Origin: an uncultured Lachnospiraceae bacterium
GTDB taxonomy: Bacteria; Bacillota; Clostridia; Lachnospirales; Lachnospiraceae
NCBI GenBank assembly: GCA_937910785.1
Contig: CALDLG010000168.1
Location: 1-10,618 of the forward strand
Direction: 5' to 3'
Length of the DNA: 10,618 nucleotides
Shown here piece after piece: positions 1 through 6,474 of the stretch. Numbering within the stretch: the first letter of the stretch is position 1; every line of letters starts with the position of its first letter. Under the pieces are notes generated by a model. The model was not told the origin of the DNA and did no database searches. It worked only from the letters and a program-made list of their open reading frames with translations. The position numbers and the translations under genes are program-made.

Positions 1-748
1 TCAGCAGCGTCTCCGCATGGGCGATTCTTTTCTGGGTCAGGTATTCATAGCAGGAGGTTCCGGAGAACTGTTTGAACAGCCTGGAAAAGTGGAATTTGGA
101 AAAACCGGCCAGAGCGGCCAGATCGTCCACGTTGATATTTTCCGTACAGTGGTCGGTGATATAATTGCACACGTCCATGAATTTTTCAATGTATTCATGC
201 TGTTTGTTCGACGTGATGCCCGGAAATTTTTCGTTGGCATTGAAATTGGCCCGGCCGATAGCAACGAAAAAATGAATAATCAGGGAATAAATACAGGCTT
301 CCGTGAAAGCGATCCGGTTATCGTATTCCCTGCTGACTTCATTCAGAATAGAAACAAGCTGTCCGTTCAGTTCCGGATATTCCGTCCGGCTGATCAGGGC
401 ATAGGGATGCAGGGAATGGATCAGAGAATCCATTCCTTTTACATTACAGACGAGACCGTAATCCAGAAGGATAATGAGCCGCTCGCCCTCGTCTCCGCCA
501 GCGTCCGGCAGGGGAGCGATCAGGCGGTGCAGCGTGCCGGGGGGCGTTATGAAAATATCGCCTTCTCCAAAGGTATGAGAGGTTTCGTCGATAACGACCG
601 TATATTCTTTACGGACGGGCATGATGATTTCCATCGCCGTGTGCCAGTGGAGCGGATAGTCCTCCGCTTCCATATTATGATAGAGCTTGATGCCCGAAAA
701 GTAATCGTATGCTACCGTTTCATGGATGCCGTTTAGAATTTTTATCAT
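1..748 (-). CDS. AraC-family transcriptional regulator (3' end outside window)
   Basis: Reading leftward from an ATG at 748-746 gives 249 intact codons with no stop before the window edge. AGGAG (minus strand, 761-757) lies 8 nt before the ATG and fixes the start. Residues about 20-100 look like an AraC cupin sensor, with HWHTAMEI (H34, H36, E40) and a GDIFITPPGTLH strand (about 63-74). Residues about 185-249 are the start of the double helix-turn-helix domain: INVDDLAALAGFSKFHFSRL from about 205, then FKQFSG and YEYLTQKRI. Family members are usually near 280 residues, so roughly 30 are missing, including most of the second helix-turn-helix. The gene is divergent from the GH3/GH67/transporter genes, the usual place for the local activator. 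The ligand is not readable from sequence; an imported (glucurono)xylo-oligosaccharide or its product is an inference. The family call is very secure. Confidence 0.95.
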   Translation of the reverse strand, partial: MIKILNGIHETVAYDYFSGIKLYHNMEAEDYPLHWHTAMEIIMPVRKEYTVVIDETSHTFGEGDIFITPPGTLHRLIAPLPDAGGDEGERLIILLDYGLVCNVKGMDSLIHSLHPYALISRTEYPELNGQLVSILNEVSREYDNRIAFTEACIYSLIIHFFVAIGRANFNANEKFPGITSNKQHEYIEKFMDVCNYITDHCTENINVDDLAALAGFSKFHFSRLFKQFSGTSCYEYLTQKRIAHAETLL

Positions 749-812
749 GGGAAGGGCTCCTGTTGGATATCGGTGAGTAGTTTCTGGTTTTTGTATGTAC
801 TTCTTTCTTTCA

Positions 813-841
813 GTGATAACACAAATAGCAGAAAGTGTCAA
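813..841 (-). promoter_or_regulatory. sigma-A promoter of the AraC-family gene
   Basis: On the minus strand a perfect -35 TTGACA (841-836) is followed after exactly 17 bp by TATCAC (818-813), preceded by TGT, which makes an extended -10. Transcription would start near 806, leaving a leader of about 57 nt before the ATG at 748. Unlike the two plus-strand promoters in this window, it has a consensus -35 and should work without an activator. Confidence 0.75.
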
Positions 842-856
842 ATCAATTTTTGCTAT
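825..856. promoter_or_regulatory. inverted repeat overlapping the regulator promoter (candidate autoregulatory operator)
   Basis: The arms ATAGCAGAAA (825-834) and TTTTTGCTAT (847-856) are inverted repeats with one mismatch, separated by 12 bp. The -35 hexamer (836-841) lies in the gap, and the left arm lies in the -35/-10 spacer. The right arm read on the minus strand is the head of AGCAAAAATTGATT (854-841), which matches the element found at two other promoters here. A protein bound across both arms would cover the promoter, so negative autoregulation is a reasonable inference. Confidence 0.5.
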
Positions 857-883
857 GAAAAGAAGCTGTAAATAAATAGAAAA

Positions 884-898
884 CGAGCATATTGCTCG
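884..898. promoter_or_regulatory. 15-bp palindrome containing a distal AGCAA element
   Basis: CGAGCA-TAT-TGCTCG is a perfect 6-bp inverted repeat with a 3-bp centre. Its minus-strand reading contains AGCAATATGC starting at 896, exactly 42 bp (two 21-bp steps) upstream of the proximal AGCAA at 854 of the regulator promoter. It may be a distal site for the AraC-family protein, shared between the divergent promoters, or a site for another regulator. No run of T follows it, so it is not a terminator. Confidence 0.4.
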
Positions 899-979
899 GA
901 AATGATGGGAAAATTTAATGAAAAATATAAATAATGAATAGAAAAGAAAGGAAAGTAAAAGCCTCAGGAGAAGTCATTT

Positions 980-1042
980 AGCAATATCTGGATGCGACAA
1001 AGCAAGAAGTGAAGAGCATGAGAGGCGGGACTGTTGTATACT
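980..1042 (+). promoter_or_regulatory. activator-type promoter of the GH3-GH67 unit: two AGCAA direct repeats plus -10
   Basis: Half-site 1, AGCAATATCTGGAT, starts at 980. Half-site 2, AGCAAGAAGTGAAG, starts at 1001, exactly 21 bp later. TATACT (1037-1042) starts 36 bp after half-site 2 and matches the -10 consensus at 5 of 6 positions. The -35 position for a 17-bp spacer (1014-1019, GAGCAT) is non-consensus, as expected if an activator bound at half-site 2 recruits polymerase. Transcription would begin near 1049, giving a leader of about 100 nt. The transporter promoter at 5401-5463 has the same spacings. Confidence 0.65.
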
Positions 1043-1093
1043 TTGACCAACAGTACGCGGGAAAATCATGCAATTTATGGCATAATATCAACC

Positions 1094-1125
1094 GACAGGA
1101 AGACGGGCAAAGAAGGCCCGCTGTC
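1094..1125 (+). promoter_or_regulatory. leader hairpin upstream of the GH3 gene
   Basis: GACAG (1094-1098) pairs with CTGTC (1121-1125), and CGGGC (1104-1108) pairs with GCCCG (1116-1120). This gives a 10-bp stem with a 5-nt one-sided bulge (GAAGA) and a 7-nt loop. No U-run follows, so it is not an intrinsic terminator. It ends 15 nt before the GGAGG of the GH3 gene and may protect the 5' end of the transcript or affect translation. Confidence 0.45.
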
Positions 1126-1151
1126 TGCATAAAAAGGATGGGAGGAGCAGG

Positions 1152-3305
1152 ATGGAACTTGTAAGAGATGAGGTAAAGAATGCGGAGTTTGAAGAACGTG
1201 CCCGCAGTCTGGTTGCACAGATGACGTTGGAGGAGAAGGCTTTTCAAATGCTGAACGGCGCTCCTGCCATAGAACGACTGGGCATTAAGGCCTATAACTG
1301 GTGGAATGAGGCGCTGCATGGGGTTGCGAGAGCCGGAACGGCGACCGTATTTCCGCAGGCGGTTTCGCTGGCGGCCACATTTGATGAGGATCTGGTCGAA
1401 GAGGTGGCGGATGCCATTTCCACAGAAGGGCGTGCGAAGTTTAACGCACAGCAGAAATATGAAGATTTTGATATCTATAAGGGACTGACCTTCTGGTCTC
1501 CCAACGTAAATATTTTCAGAGATCCGAGATGGGGCAGAGGCCATGAAACGTTTGGCGAGGACCCTTATCTGACATCCCGGCTCGGTGTGCGGTTTGTGGA
1601 GGGCATACAGGGACACGATGAGAATTACATGAAGGCGGCGGCCTGCGCCAAGCATTTTGCGGTACACAGCGGCCCGGAAGACCTGCGCCATGAGTTCAAT
1701 GCCGAAGTAAGCAGGCAGGATCTGTACGAAACATACCTTCCGGCCTTTAAGGCCTGTGTGCAGGAGGCGAAGGTGGAGGCGGTCATGGGCGCCTATAACC
1801 GTACGAACGGAGAACCGTGCTGTGGAAGCAAAACGCTCCTGCAGGATATTCTGCGGGAAGAATGGGGCTTTAAGGGACATGTGGTTTCCGACTGCTGGGC
1901 GATCAGAGATTTCCATGAGGGTCATGGCGTAACGGCGGGAGCGGAAGAGTCGGTGGCGCTTGCCGTGAAGAATGGCTGTGACTTAAACTGCGGCAATCTT
2001 TTCGCTTATGTAAAAGATGCGGTGGAAAAGGGAATGATACCGGAAGAGCGGGTGGACGAAGCGCTGGTGCATCTCTTTACGACAAGGATGAAGCTCGGTC
2101 TGTTCGACGAAAAAGGGAAGACGCCCTATGACGAAATCCCTTATACCGTGGTTGATTCGAAGGAAATGCAGGAGCTGAATCTGAAGACGGCGGAGAAGTG
2201 CGTCGTTCTTTTGAAAAATGACGATCATCTTCTGCCGCTTGATAAGCATAAAATCAAAACGCTCGGCGTGATCGGCCCGAATGCCAATAACCGGAAGGCC
2301 CTGGTCGGCAATTACGAAGGAACGGCATCCCGCTATTTCACGATCGCCGAGGGAATTCAGGAATATGTGGGCGATGACGTCAGAGTGTTGGTATCCGAGG
2401 GATGTCATCTGTATCAGGAGCAGATCAGTAATCTGAGCCAGGGGAAAGACAGGGATTCGGAGGTAAAGGCAGTCTGTGATGCGAGTGATGTCGTCATCCT
2501 GTGCCTCGGACTGGATTCCGGTCTGGAAGGCGAAGAGGGCGATCAGGGCAATCAGTATGCCAGCGGCGATAAGCCGACTCTGAATCTGCCCGGAAGACAG
2601 CAGGAAATTCTGGAGATCGCTTCTGCCAGCGGCAAGCCCGTTGTGCTCGTGCTTCTTTCGGGAAGCGCGCTGGCGATAAACTGGGCGGATGAACATATTC
2701 CGGCCATCGTACAGGGATGGTATCCGGGCGCGCAGGGCGGAAGAGCCATTGCGAGAGTGCTGTTCGGGGAGAAGAATCCGGAAGGAAGAATGCCCCTGAC
2801 ATTTTACCGGACCATGGAAGAGCTGCCGGCCTTTACCGACTATTCCATGAAGGGAAGGACATATCGTTATATGAAGCAGGAGGCTTTATATCCTTTCGGG
2901 TATGGACTGTCCTATACGGATTTCGCTTACAGAGACGCTGCGCTATCCTCCGATACGGTGGGAGAAGACGGTATTGAAGTGAAGGTTGTCGTAACCAATA
3001 CGGGCAGCAGGGAAGGTACGGAGACCGTGCAGGTTTATGTGAAAGCAGACCGGGAAGGCACTCCGAATGCGCAGCTGAAAGGCATCCGGAAAGTGGCTTT
3101 ACAGCCCGGAGAAAGCAAAGAGGTCGTGATAAAGCTCCCGGTCAGCGCATTTGCGCTGTATGATGAGCAGGCGGTTAACAGTGTCGGGGCAGGAAAATAT
3201 CTTGTTTCGATCGGAGGAACGCAGCCGGAGAGCCGAAGCGAGAAGCTGACCGGAAGAAAGGTGGATGTGCTTACGGTTACGGCGCCCCGGACAATCTGCT
3301 TATGA
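1152..3305 (+). CDS. GH3 family glycoside hydrolase, beta-xylosidase / alpha-arabinofuranosidase type
   Basis: A 717-residue exo-acting glycosidase, most likely releasing xylose (or arabinose) from the non-reducing end of imported oligosaccharides. The start is fixed by GGAGG at 1141-1145. The N-terminal (beta/alpha)8 domain (about 20-310) has YNWWNEALHGVAR (48-60), typical of the xylosidase/arabinosidase clade, DPRWGRGHETFGEDPYLT (124-141), KHFAVHSG (167-174) and VVSDCWA with the nucleophile D247. The second domain (about 350-590) carries LEGEEGD (458-464), where E461 is the likeliest acid/base by alignment to SGEGYDR-type motifs, and ends with YPFGYGLSYT (580-589). A fibronectin-III-like domain fills about 605-700. 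The length is normal and there is no signal peptide, so it should be cytoplasmic. It is followed after 82 bp by the GH67 gene and probably shares its transcript. Beta-glucosidase activity is less likely but cannot be excluded. Confidence 0.93.
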   Translation: MELVRDEVKNAEFEERARSLVAQMTLEEKAFQMLNGAPAIERLGIKAYNWWNEALHGVARAGTATVFPQAVSLAATFDEDLVEEVADAISTEGRAKFNAQQKYEDFDIYKGLTFWSPNVNIFRDPRWGRGHETFGEDPYLTSRLGVRFVEGIQGHDENYMKAAACAKHFAVHSGPEDLRHEFNAEVSRQDLYETYLPAFKACVQEAKVEAVMGAYNRTNGEPCCGSKTLLQDILREEWGFKGHVVSDCWAIRDFHEGHGVTAGAEESVALAVKNGCDLNCGNLFAYVKDAVEKGMIPEERVDEALVHLFTTRMKLGLFDEKGKTPYDEIPYTVVDSKEMQELNLKTAEKCVVLLKNDDHLLPLDKHKIKTLGVIGPNANNRKALVGNYEGTASRYFTIAEGIQEYVGDDVRVLVSEGCHLYQEQISNLSQGKDRDSEVKAVCDASDVVILCLGLDSGLEGEEGDQGNQYASGDKPTLNLPGRQQEILEIASASGKPVVLVLLSGSALAINWADEHIPAIVQGWYPGAQGGRAIARVLFGEKNPEGRMPLTFYRTMEELPAFTDYSMKGRTYRYMKQEALYPFGYGLSYTDFAYRDAALSSDTVGEDGIEVKVVVTNTGSREGTETVQVYVKADREGTPNAQLKGIRKVALQPGESKEVVIKLPVSAFALYDEQAVNSVGAGKYLVSIGGTQPESRSEKLTGRKVDVLTVTAPRTICL

Positions 3306-3345
3306 GTATAAGTTTCGGATAAAAGGCTTGATGATGTCATGTTGT

Positions 3346-3369
3346 GCCTGCGGCCGGAAGGCCGCGGGC
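3346..3369 (+). promoter_or_regulatory. 10-bp GC-rich hairpin with GNRA tetraloop between GH3 and GH67
   Basis: GCCTGCGGCC (3346-3355) pairs with GGCCGCGGGC (3360-3369) through nine Watson-Crick pairs and one U-G pair. The loop is GGAA, a GNRA tetraloop. No T-run follows: the next bases lead straight into the GGAGG (3377-3381) of the GH67 gene. It is therefore unlikely to be a terminator. It is better placed to block 3' decay, mark a processing site or tune translation of the GH67 gene. Confidence 0.65.
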
Positions 3370-3387
3370 CGGAAATGGAGGAATATT

Positions 3388-5373
3388 ATGAGTTTCGAGC
3401 AGGCATGGCTCAATTATACGGAAAAAACATCCTGTGAAGGGGCGGACAGACTTCCCTGTATTTATGCGGATGTACAGGATCAGATTATAGAGAACAGCGT
3501 AAAGGAGCTGCAGCTTGCGCTGGAGGGAATGACCGGCAGCAAGCCTGTGCTTCGGGGGATTTCCGACAGCGGAGAAGGACAGGGCGTGTATCTTGTCCGC
3601 AGGGAAGGGATGGCGAAAGAGAGCTATCATCTGTATGAAAAGGACGGCAGGGTGACGATCGAGGCGTCTGACTCGCAGGGAATTCTGTACGGAACCTTTG
3701 CGCTTCTGCGCAGGATACGGACGGAAGAGACGATTGTCGGGATGGATATTGCGAAAGCGCCCGATATGCCGCTTCGTATGCTGAATCACTGGGATAATAT
3801 GGACGGAAGCATCGAACGCGGTTATTCCGGCGAATCCTTTTTCTTCGTGGAAAATGAGATCGTTGTGGATGACAGGACCGTTACCTATGCGAGACTGGCG
3901 GCCAGCGTCGGCATCAATGCGGTGGTGATCAATAATGTCAATGTAAAGGACGCGGCAACCTGGCTGATTACCGGACGGTATCTTGCCAAAGTCAGGGAAA
4001 TGGCCGGGCTTTTCGCGGGATATGGCATCAGGCTTTTTCTGAGCCTGAATTATGCGGCGCCCATGGAGCTTGGAGAGCTGGACAGCGCGGACCCGCTTGA
4101 CGAGCGGGTGAGAAGCTGGTGGAAGAAGCGGATGGAGCTTGTATTTACCGAAGTGCCGGGATTTGGCGGGTTTCTGATCAAGGCGGATTCGGAAGGAAGA
4201 CCGGGGCCCTTTACCTATGGACGGACCCATGCGGACGGCGCGAACATGCTGGCGGAAGCCGCAGCGCCATACGGCGGCCTGATCATCTGGAGATGTTTTG
4301 TTTATAACTGTCAGCAGGACTGGCGGGATGAGAAGACAGACCGGGCGAGATCGGGATATGACAATTTCATAGGACTGGACGGCGCATTTCTTGAGAACGT
4401 GATCCTGCAGATTAAGAACGGACCGATGGATTTTCAGGTCAGGGAGCCGGTGCATCCGCTCTTTGGCGGTCTGACGAAGACCAATCAGATATTGGAGGTG
4501 CAGATTGCACAGGAATATACGGGACAGCAGAGGCATCTTTGCTATCTGATTCCGATGTTCAAAGAGGTTCTGAAGTTCAGGACTTATGTGAAGGAGGAAA
4601 ACGATACCGTTTCGGATATCGTATCGGGAAAAACCTTCGACCAGCATCATTGCGGCATTGCGGCGGTGGCAAATACGGGAAATGACGAAAACTGGACCGG
4701 ACACGATATGGCGGCCGCGAATTTCTATGGTTTCGGAAGGCTTGCCTTCGAAACGGAACTGACGGCGGAAGAAATTGCCGGAGAGTGGATTAAAATGACG
4801 TACGGGAAGGACGAGCAGGTTACGGAAACGATGCTGTATATGCTGATGCGTTCCTGGCCGGCCTATGAAAGCTATACATCGCCGCTTGGCATCGGCTGGA
4901 TGGTAAACCCCAATTATCATTACGGTCCCAGCGTGGATGGCTATGAGTACAGCAGATGGGGGACCTATCACCGGGCGGATCATGAAGGAATCGGCGTGGA
5001 CAGGAGTCATGAAGGGACTGGCTACGCGATGCTGTACCGGGAGCCGAACGCTTCCGTTTATGACGATAAAAAACAATGTCCGGATGAACTCCTGCTGTTT
5101 TTCCATCACATTCCCTATACCTGGAAGCTCCGCTCCGGCAAGACGGTGATTCAGCATATCTATGATACGCATTTTGAAGGCGTTGAGATGGTGGATGAAA
5201 TGGCAGAGCGTTTTGCCATGCTGAAAGGCAAAATTCCGGATCGGGCATATGGCAGAATGATGGAACGTTTTATACATCAGAAGGAACATGCGCGTGAATG
5301 GTGTGACCAGATTAATGCTTATTTTTGGCGAAAATCCGGCATATCGGACGAAAGAGGAAGACGTATTTACTGA
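3388..5373 (+). CDS. aguA: GH67 alpha-glucuronidase
   Basis: A 661-residue enzyme that removes (4-O-methyl-)D-glucuronic acid from the non-reducing-end xylose of xylo-oligosaccharides. GGAGG at 3377-3381, 6 nt before the ATG, fixes the start; an open frame from 3265 is rejected because it overlaps the GH3 gene without a ribosome site. The N-terminal domain (about 1-125) precedes a (beta/alpha)8 domain opening with MLNHWDNMDGSIERGYSG. The general acid is E269 in KADSEGRPGP. The paired bases are D348 in KNGPMDFQ and E376 in QEYTG. The spacings of 79 and 28 residues equal those of E285, D364 and E392 in Geobacillus stearothermophilus AguA, so the active site looks complete. There is no signal peptide, so it should be cytoplasmic, as usual for GH67. 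It lies between the GH3 gene and the importer, matching aguA-type clusters. Confidence 0.97.
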   Translation: MSFEQAWLNYTEKTSCEGADRLPCIYADVQDQIIENSVKELQLALEGMTGSKPVLRGISDSGEGQGVYLVRREGMAKESYHLYEKDGRVTIEASDSQGILYGTFALLRRIRTEETIVGMDIAKAPDMPLRMLNHWDNMDGSIERGYSGESFFFVENEIVVDDRTVTYARLAASVGINAVVINNVNVKDAATWLITGRYLAKVREMAGLFAGYGIRLFLSLNYAAPMELGELDSADPLDERVRSWWKKRMELVFTEVPGFGGFLIKADSEGRPGPFTYGRTHADGANMLAEAAAPYGGLIIWRCFVYNCQQDWRDEKTDRARSGYDNFIGLDGAFLENVILQIKNGPMDFQVREPVHPLFGGLTKTNQILEVQIAQEYTGQQRHLCYLIPMFKEVLKFRTYVKEENDTVSDIVSGKTFDQHHCGIAAVANTGNDENWTGHDMAAANFYGFGRLAFETELTAEEIAGEWIKMTYGKDEQVTETMLYMLMRSWPAYESYTSPLGIGWMVNPNYHYGPSVDGYEYSRWGTYHRADHEGIGVDRSHEGTGYAMLYREPNASVYDDKKQCPDELLLFFHHIPYTWKLRSGKTVIQHIYDTHFEGVEMVDEMAERFAMLKGKIPDRAYGRMMERFIHQKEHAREWCDQINAYFWRKSGISDERGRRIY

Positions 5374-5400
5374 TTTGCTCATAAATGTGCACAAAAAATA

Positions 5401-5463
5401 AGCAAAATATGGGGTTGTAATAGCAATATTTGATCAGAAAAAAGAAGTAAAACCTTTTATAAT
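5401..5463 (+). promoter_or_regulatory. activator-type promoter of the importer operon: two AGCAA direct repeats plus -10
   Basis: Half-site 1, AGCAAAATATGGGG, starts at 5401. Half-site 2, AGCAATATTTGATC, starts at 5422, exactly 21 bp later. A perfect TATAAT (5458-5463) starts 36 bp after half-site 2. The -35 position for a 17-bp spacer (5435-5440, CAGAAA) is poor, so an activator is probably needed. Transcription would start near 5470, about 32 nt before the permease ATG. Both spacings equal those before the GH3 gene. Confidence 0.7.
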
Positions 5464-5473
5464 AATAAAAGGT
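5452..5473 (+). repeat. AT-rich inverted repeat over the importer -10 element
   Basis: ACCTTTTAT (5452-5460) and ATAAAAGGT (5465-5473) form a perfect 9-bp stem around AATA, followed by ATTTT. In RNA reading through from the GH67 gene it could act as a weak terminator or processing hairpin. In DNA it encloses the TATAAT at 5458-5463. A transcript starting near 5470 would lack the left arm, so the hairpin would form only in read-through RNA. The stem has few GC pairs, so termination efficiency is doubtful. Confidence 0.4.
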
Positions 5474-5501
5474 ATTTTAAAAATTTTATGGAGGTGTGGG
5501 G

Positions 5502-6455
5502 ATGAAAGAATCGAAGAAAAAAGCTCCTGTTGCGAAGAAGAAACAGAGCTTTGGGGTTTACATGAAGCGTTACTGGCAGTTATATGCATTGCTTGCGCTG
5601 CCGCTTCTCTATCTGCTCATATTCAAATATGTGCCGATGGTTTATATCCAGATTGCTTTCAAAAAGTACAGTATCGTACAGAGCGTATGGGAGATGCCGC
5701 TGGCGGCCAATAACGGATTTGAGTATTTTATCAAGGCATTTAATAACAGGGATTTCATCAATGCGTTAAGGAACACCCTGGTGCTGAATCTGCTGGATCT
5801 GGTGCTCGGTTTCCCGGTACCGATCATTTTTGCCCTGATTTTGAACGAGCTGGTATTTAAAAGATTCAAACGTGTGGTACAGACCATCGCCTATATGCCT
5901 CATTTCCTTTCCTGGGTCATCATTTACGGTCTGGCATTACAGATTTTTGCACCGACGACCGGTTTTATCAATATGATTCTGGGCGGACTCGGAATAGATT
6001 CCATTCCGTTCCTGAATGATTCCAGCCACTGGGTGGGCACATACATATTCCTGGGTATCTGGCAGAGCTTCGGCTGGAACTCCATCGTATATCTGGCGGC
6101 AATCGCGGGAATCAATTCGGAGCTGTATGAGGCGGCTTCCGTGGACGGTGCGGGACGTTTCAAGAAGATGTGGCATATCACACTGCCGGGCATCAAGTCC
6201 ACGATCGTCGTGCTTCTCGTTATGAGTCTCGGTAACATTCTGGGAAGCGGCTTTGACAGACCGTTCGCATTGCAGAACAATCTGGTTATGGACGTTGCGG
6301 AAGTGCTTTCCACCTTCGTATACAAGAACGGTATTAAGGGTCTGCAGTTCTCGCTGACGACCGCAGTCGGTTTCTTCCAGTCCATCGTATGCGTTATTTT
6401 CCTGTTGCTGGCCAACTGGTTCTCCAGAAAGCTTGGCGAACGCGGAATCTGGTAG
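5502..6455 (+). CDS. ABC sugar importer permease 1 (LplB-like, CUT1 type)
   Basis: A 317-residue inner-membrane subunit of a carbohydrate ABC importer. GGAGGT (5490-5495) sits 6 nt before the ATG at 5502; an in-frame GTG at 5496 directly abuts that site and is not used. A lysine-rich cytoplasmic head (about 1-20) precedes about six membrane segments, the first at about 25-45 (LYALLALPLLYLLIF), others near 87-112, 124-148, 176-202, 225-245 and 285-306. The EAA loop, EAASVDGAGRF followed by an LPG, starts at E210 and docks the ATPase. The C terminus RKLGERGIW is typical of LplB proteins. It is first in a three-gene operon with permease 2 and the binding lipoprotein. By context the cargo is probably glucuronic-acid-decorated xylo-oligosaccharide, as for the AguEFG importer of G. 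stearothermophilus; cargo is inferred, the family is secure. Confidence 0.94.
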   Translation: MKESKKKAPVAKKKQSFGVYMKRYWQLYALLALPLLYLLIFKYVPMVYIQIAFKKYSIVQSVWEMPLAANNGFEYFIKAFNNRDFINALRNTLVLNLLDLVLGFPVPIIFALILNELVFKRFKRVVQTIAYMPHFLSWVIIYGLALQIFAPTTGFINMILGGLGIDSIPFLNDSSHWVGTYIFLGIWQSFGWNSIVYLAAIAGINSELYEAASVDGAGRFKKMWHITLPGIKSTIVVLLVMSLGNILGSGFDRPFALQNNLVMDVAEVLSTFVYKNGIKGLQFSLTTAVGFFQSIVCVIFLLLANWFSRKLGERGIW

Positions 6456-6474
6456 AGAGAAGGAGGAAGAAGAG

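Larger units (their letters stand above)
749..1151. other. divergent intergenic control region, 403 bp
   Basis: AT-rich spacer between the minus-strand regulator and the plus-strand GH3 gene. It holds the regulator promoter (813-841), an inverted repeat over that promoter (825-856), a 15-bp palindrome (884-898), the GH3 activator sites and -10 (980-1042), and a leader hairpin (1094-1125). The AT-rich stretch at about 900-960 shows nothing else that I can support. No RNA gene and no convincing small gene were found. Confidence 0.7.

Noticed and set aside
17..736. Plus-strand open frame over the left edge
   Set aside because: It is a shadow of the minus-strand AraC-family gene, which has clear cupin and helix-turn-helix motifs and a good ribosome site.
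877..891. Possible catabolite (CcpA cre) site
   Set aside because: It mismatches the consensus at three fixed positions and lacks the symmetry. No better cre candidate was seen in the spacers.
892..919. TTGCTC (892-897) and TTTAAT (914-919) as a plus-strand promoter
   Set aside because: The hexamer matches are weak for an AT-rich stretch, and a start here would leave a leader of over 200 nt. It may be a minor promoter at most.
1043..1086. TTGACC (1043) with CATAAT (1081) as a GH3 promoter
   Set aside because: The 32-bp spacing is far too long for sigma-A, and no -10 lies at 16-18 bp. TATACT at 1037 with the AGCAA pair is better supported.
1018..1164. 48-codon plus-strand open frame (beginning MRGGTVVYFDQQ) just before the GH3 gene
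   Set aside because: No good ribosome site, its start lies upstream of the predicted transcription start near 1049, it overlaps the GH3 start, and the product is not recognisable. A decayed gene remnant cannot be excluded.
978..1925. Antisense open frame of about 315 codons opposite the GH3 gene, reaching into the divergent spacer
   Set aside because: It has no protein-family signal, it overlaps a clearly coding GH3 region, and it would run over the promoter region.
3265..3387. Upstream in-frame extension of the GH67 gene beginning at 3265
   Set aside because: It overlaps the end of the GH3 gene, crosses the GNRA hairpin and lacks a ribosome site. GGAGG at 3377 marks 3388 as the start.
3337..5394. 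Very long antisense open frame (about 685 codons) opposite the GH67 gene
   Set aside because: It mirrors the GH67 coding frame, has no recognisable protein motif or ribosome site, and arises from codon bias on the real strand. The GH67 product has all catalytic residues.
5496..5501. GTG at 5496 as start of permease 1
   Set aside because: It directly abuts the GGAGGT, leaving no spacer. The ATG at 5502 has the normal 6-nt spacing.
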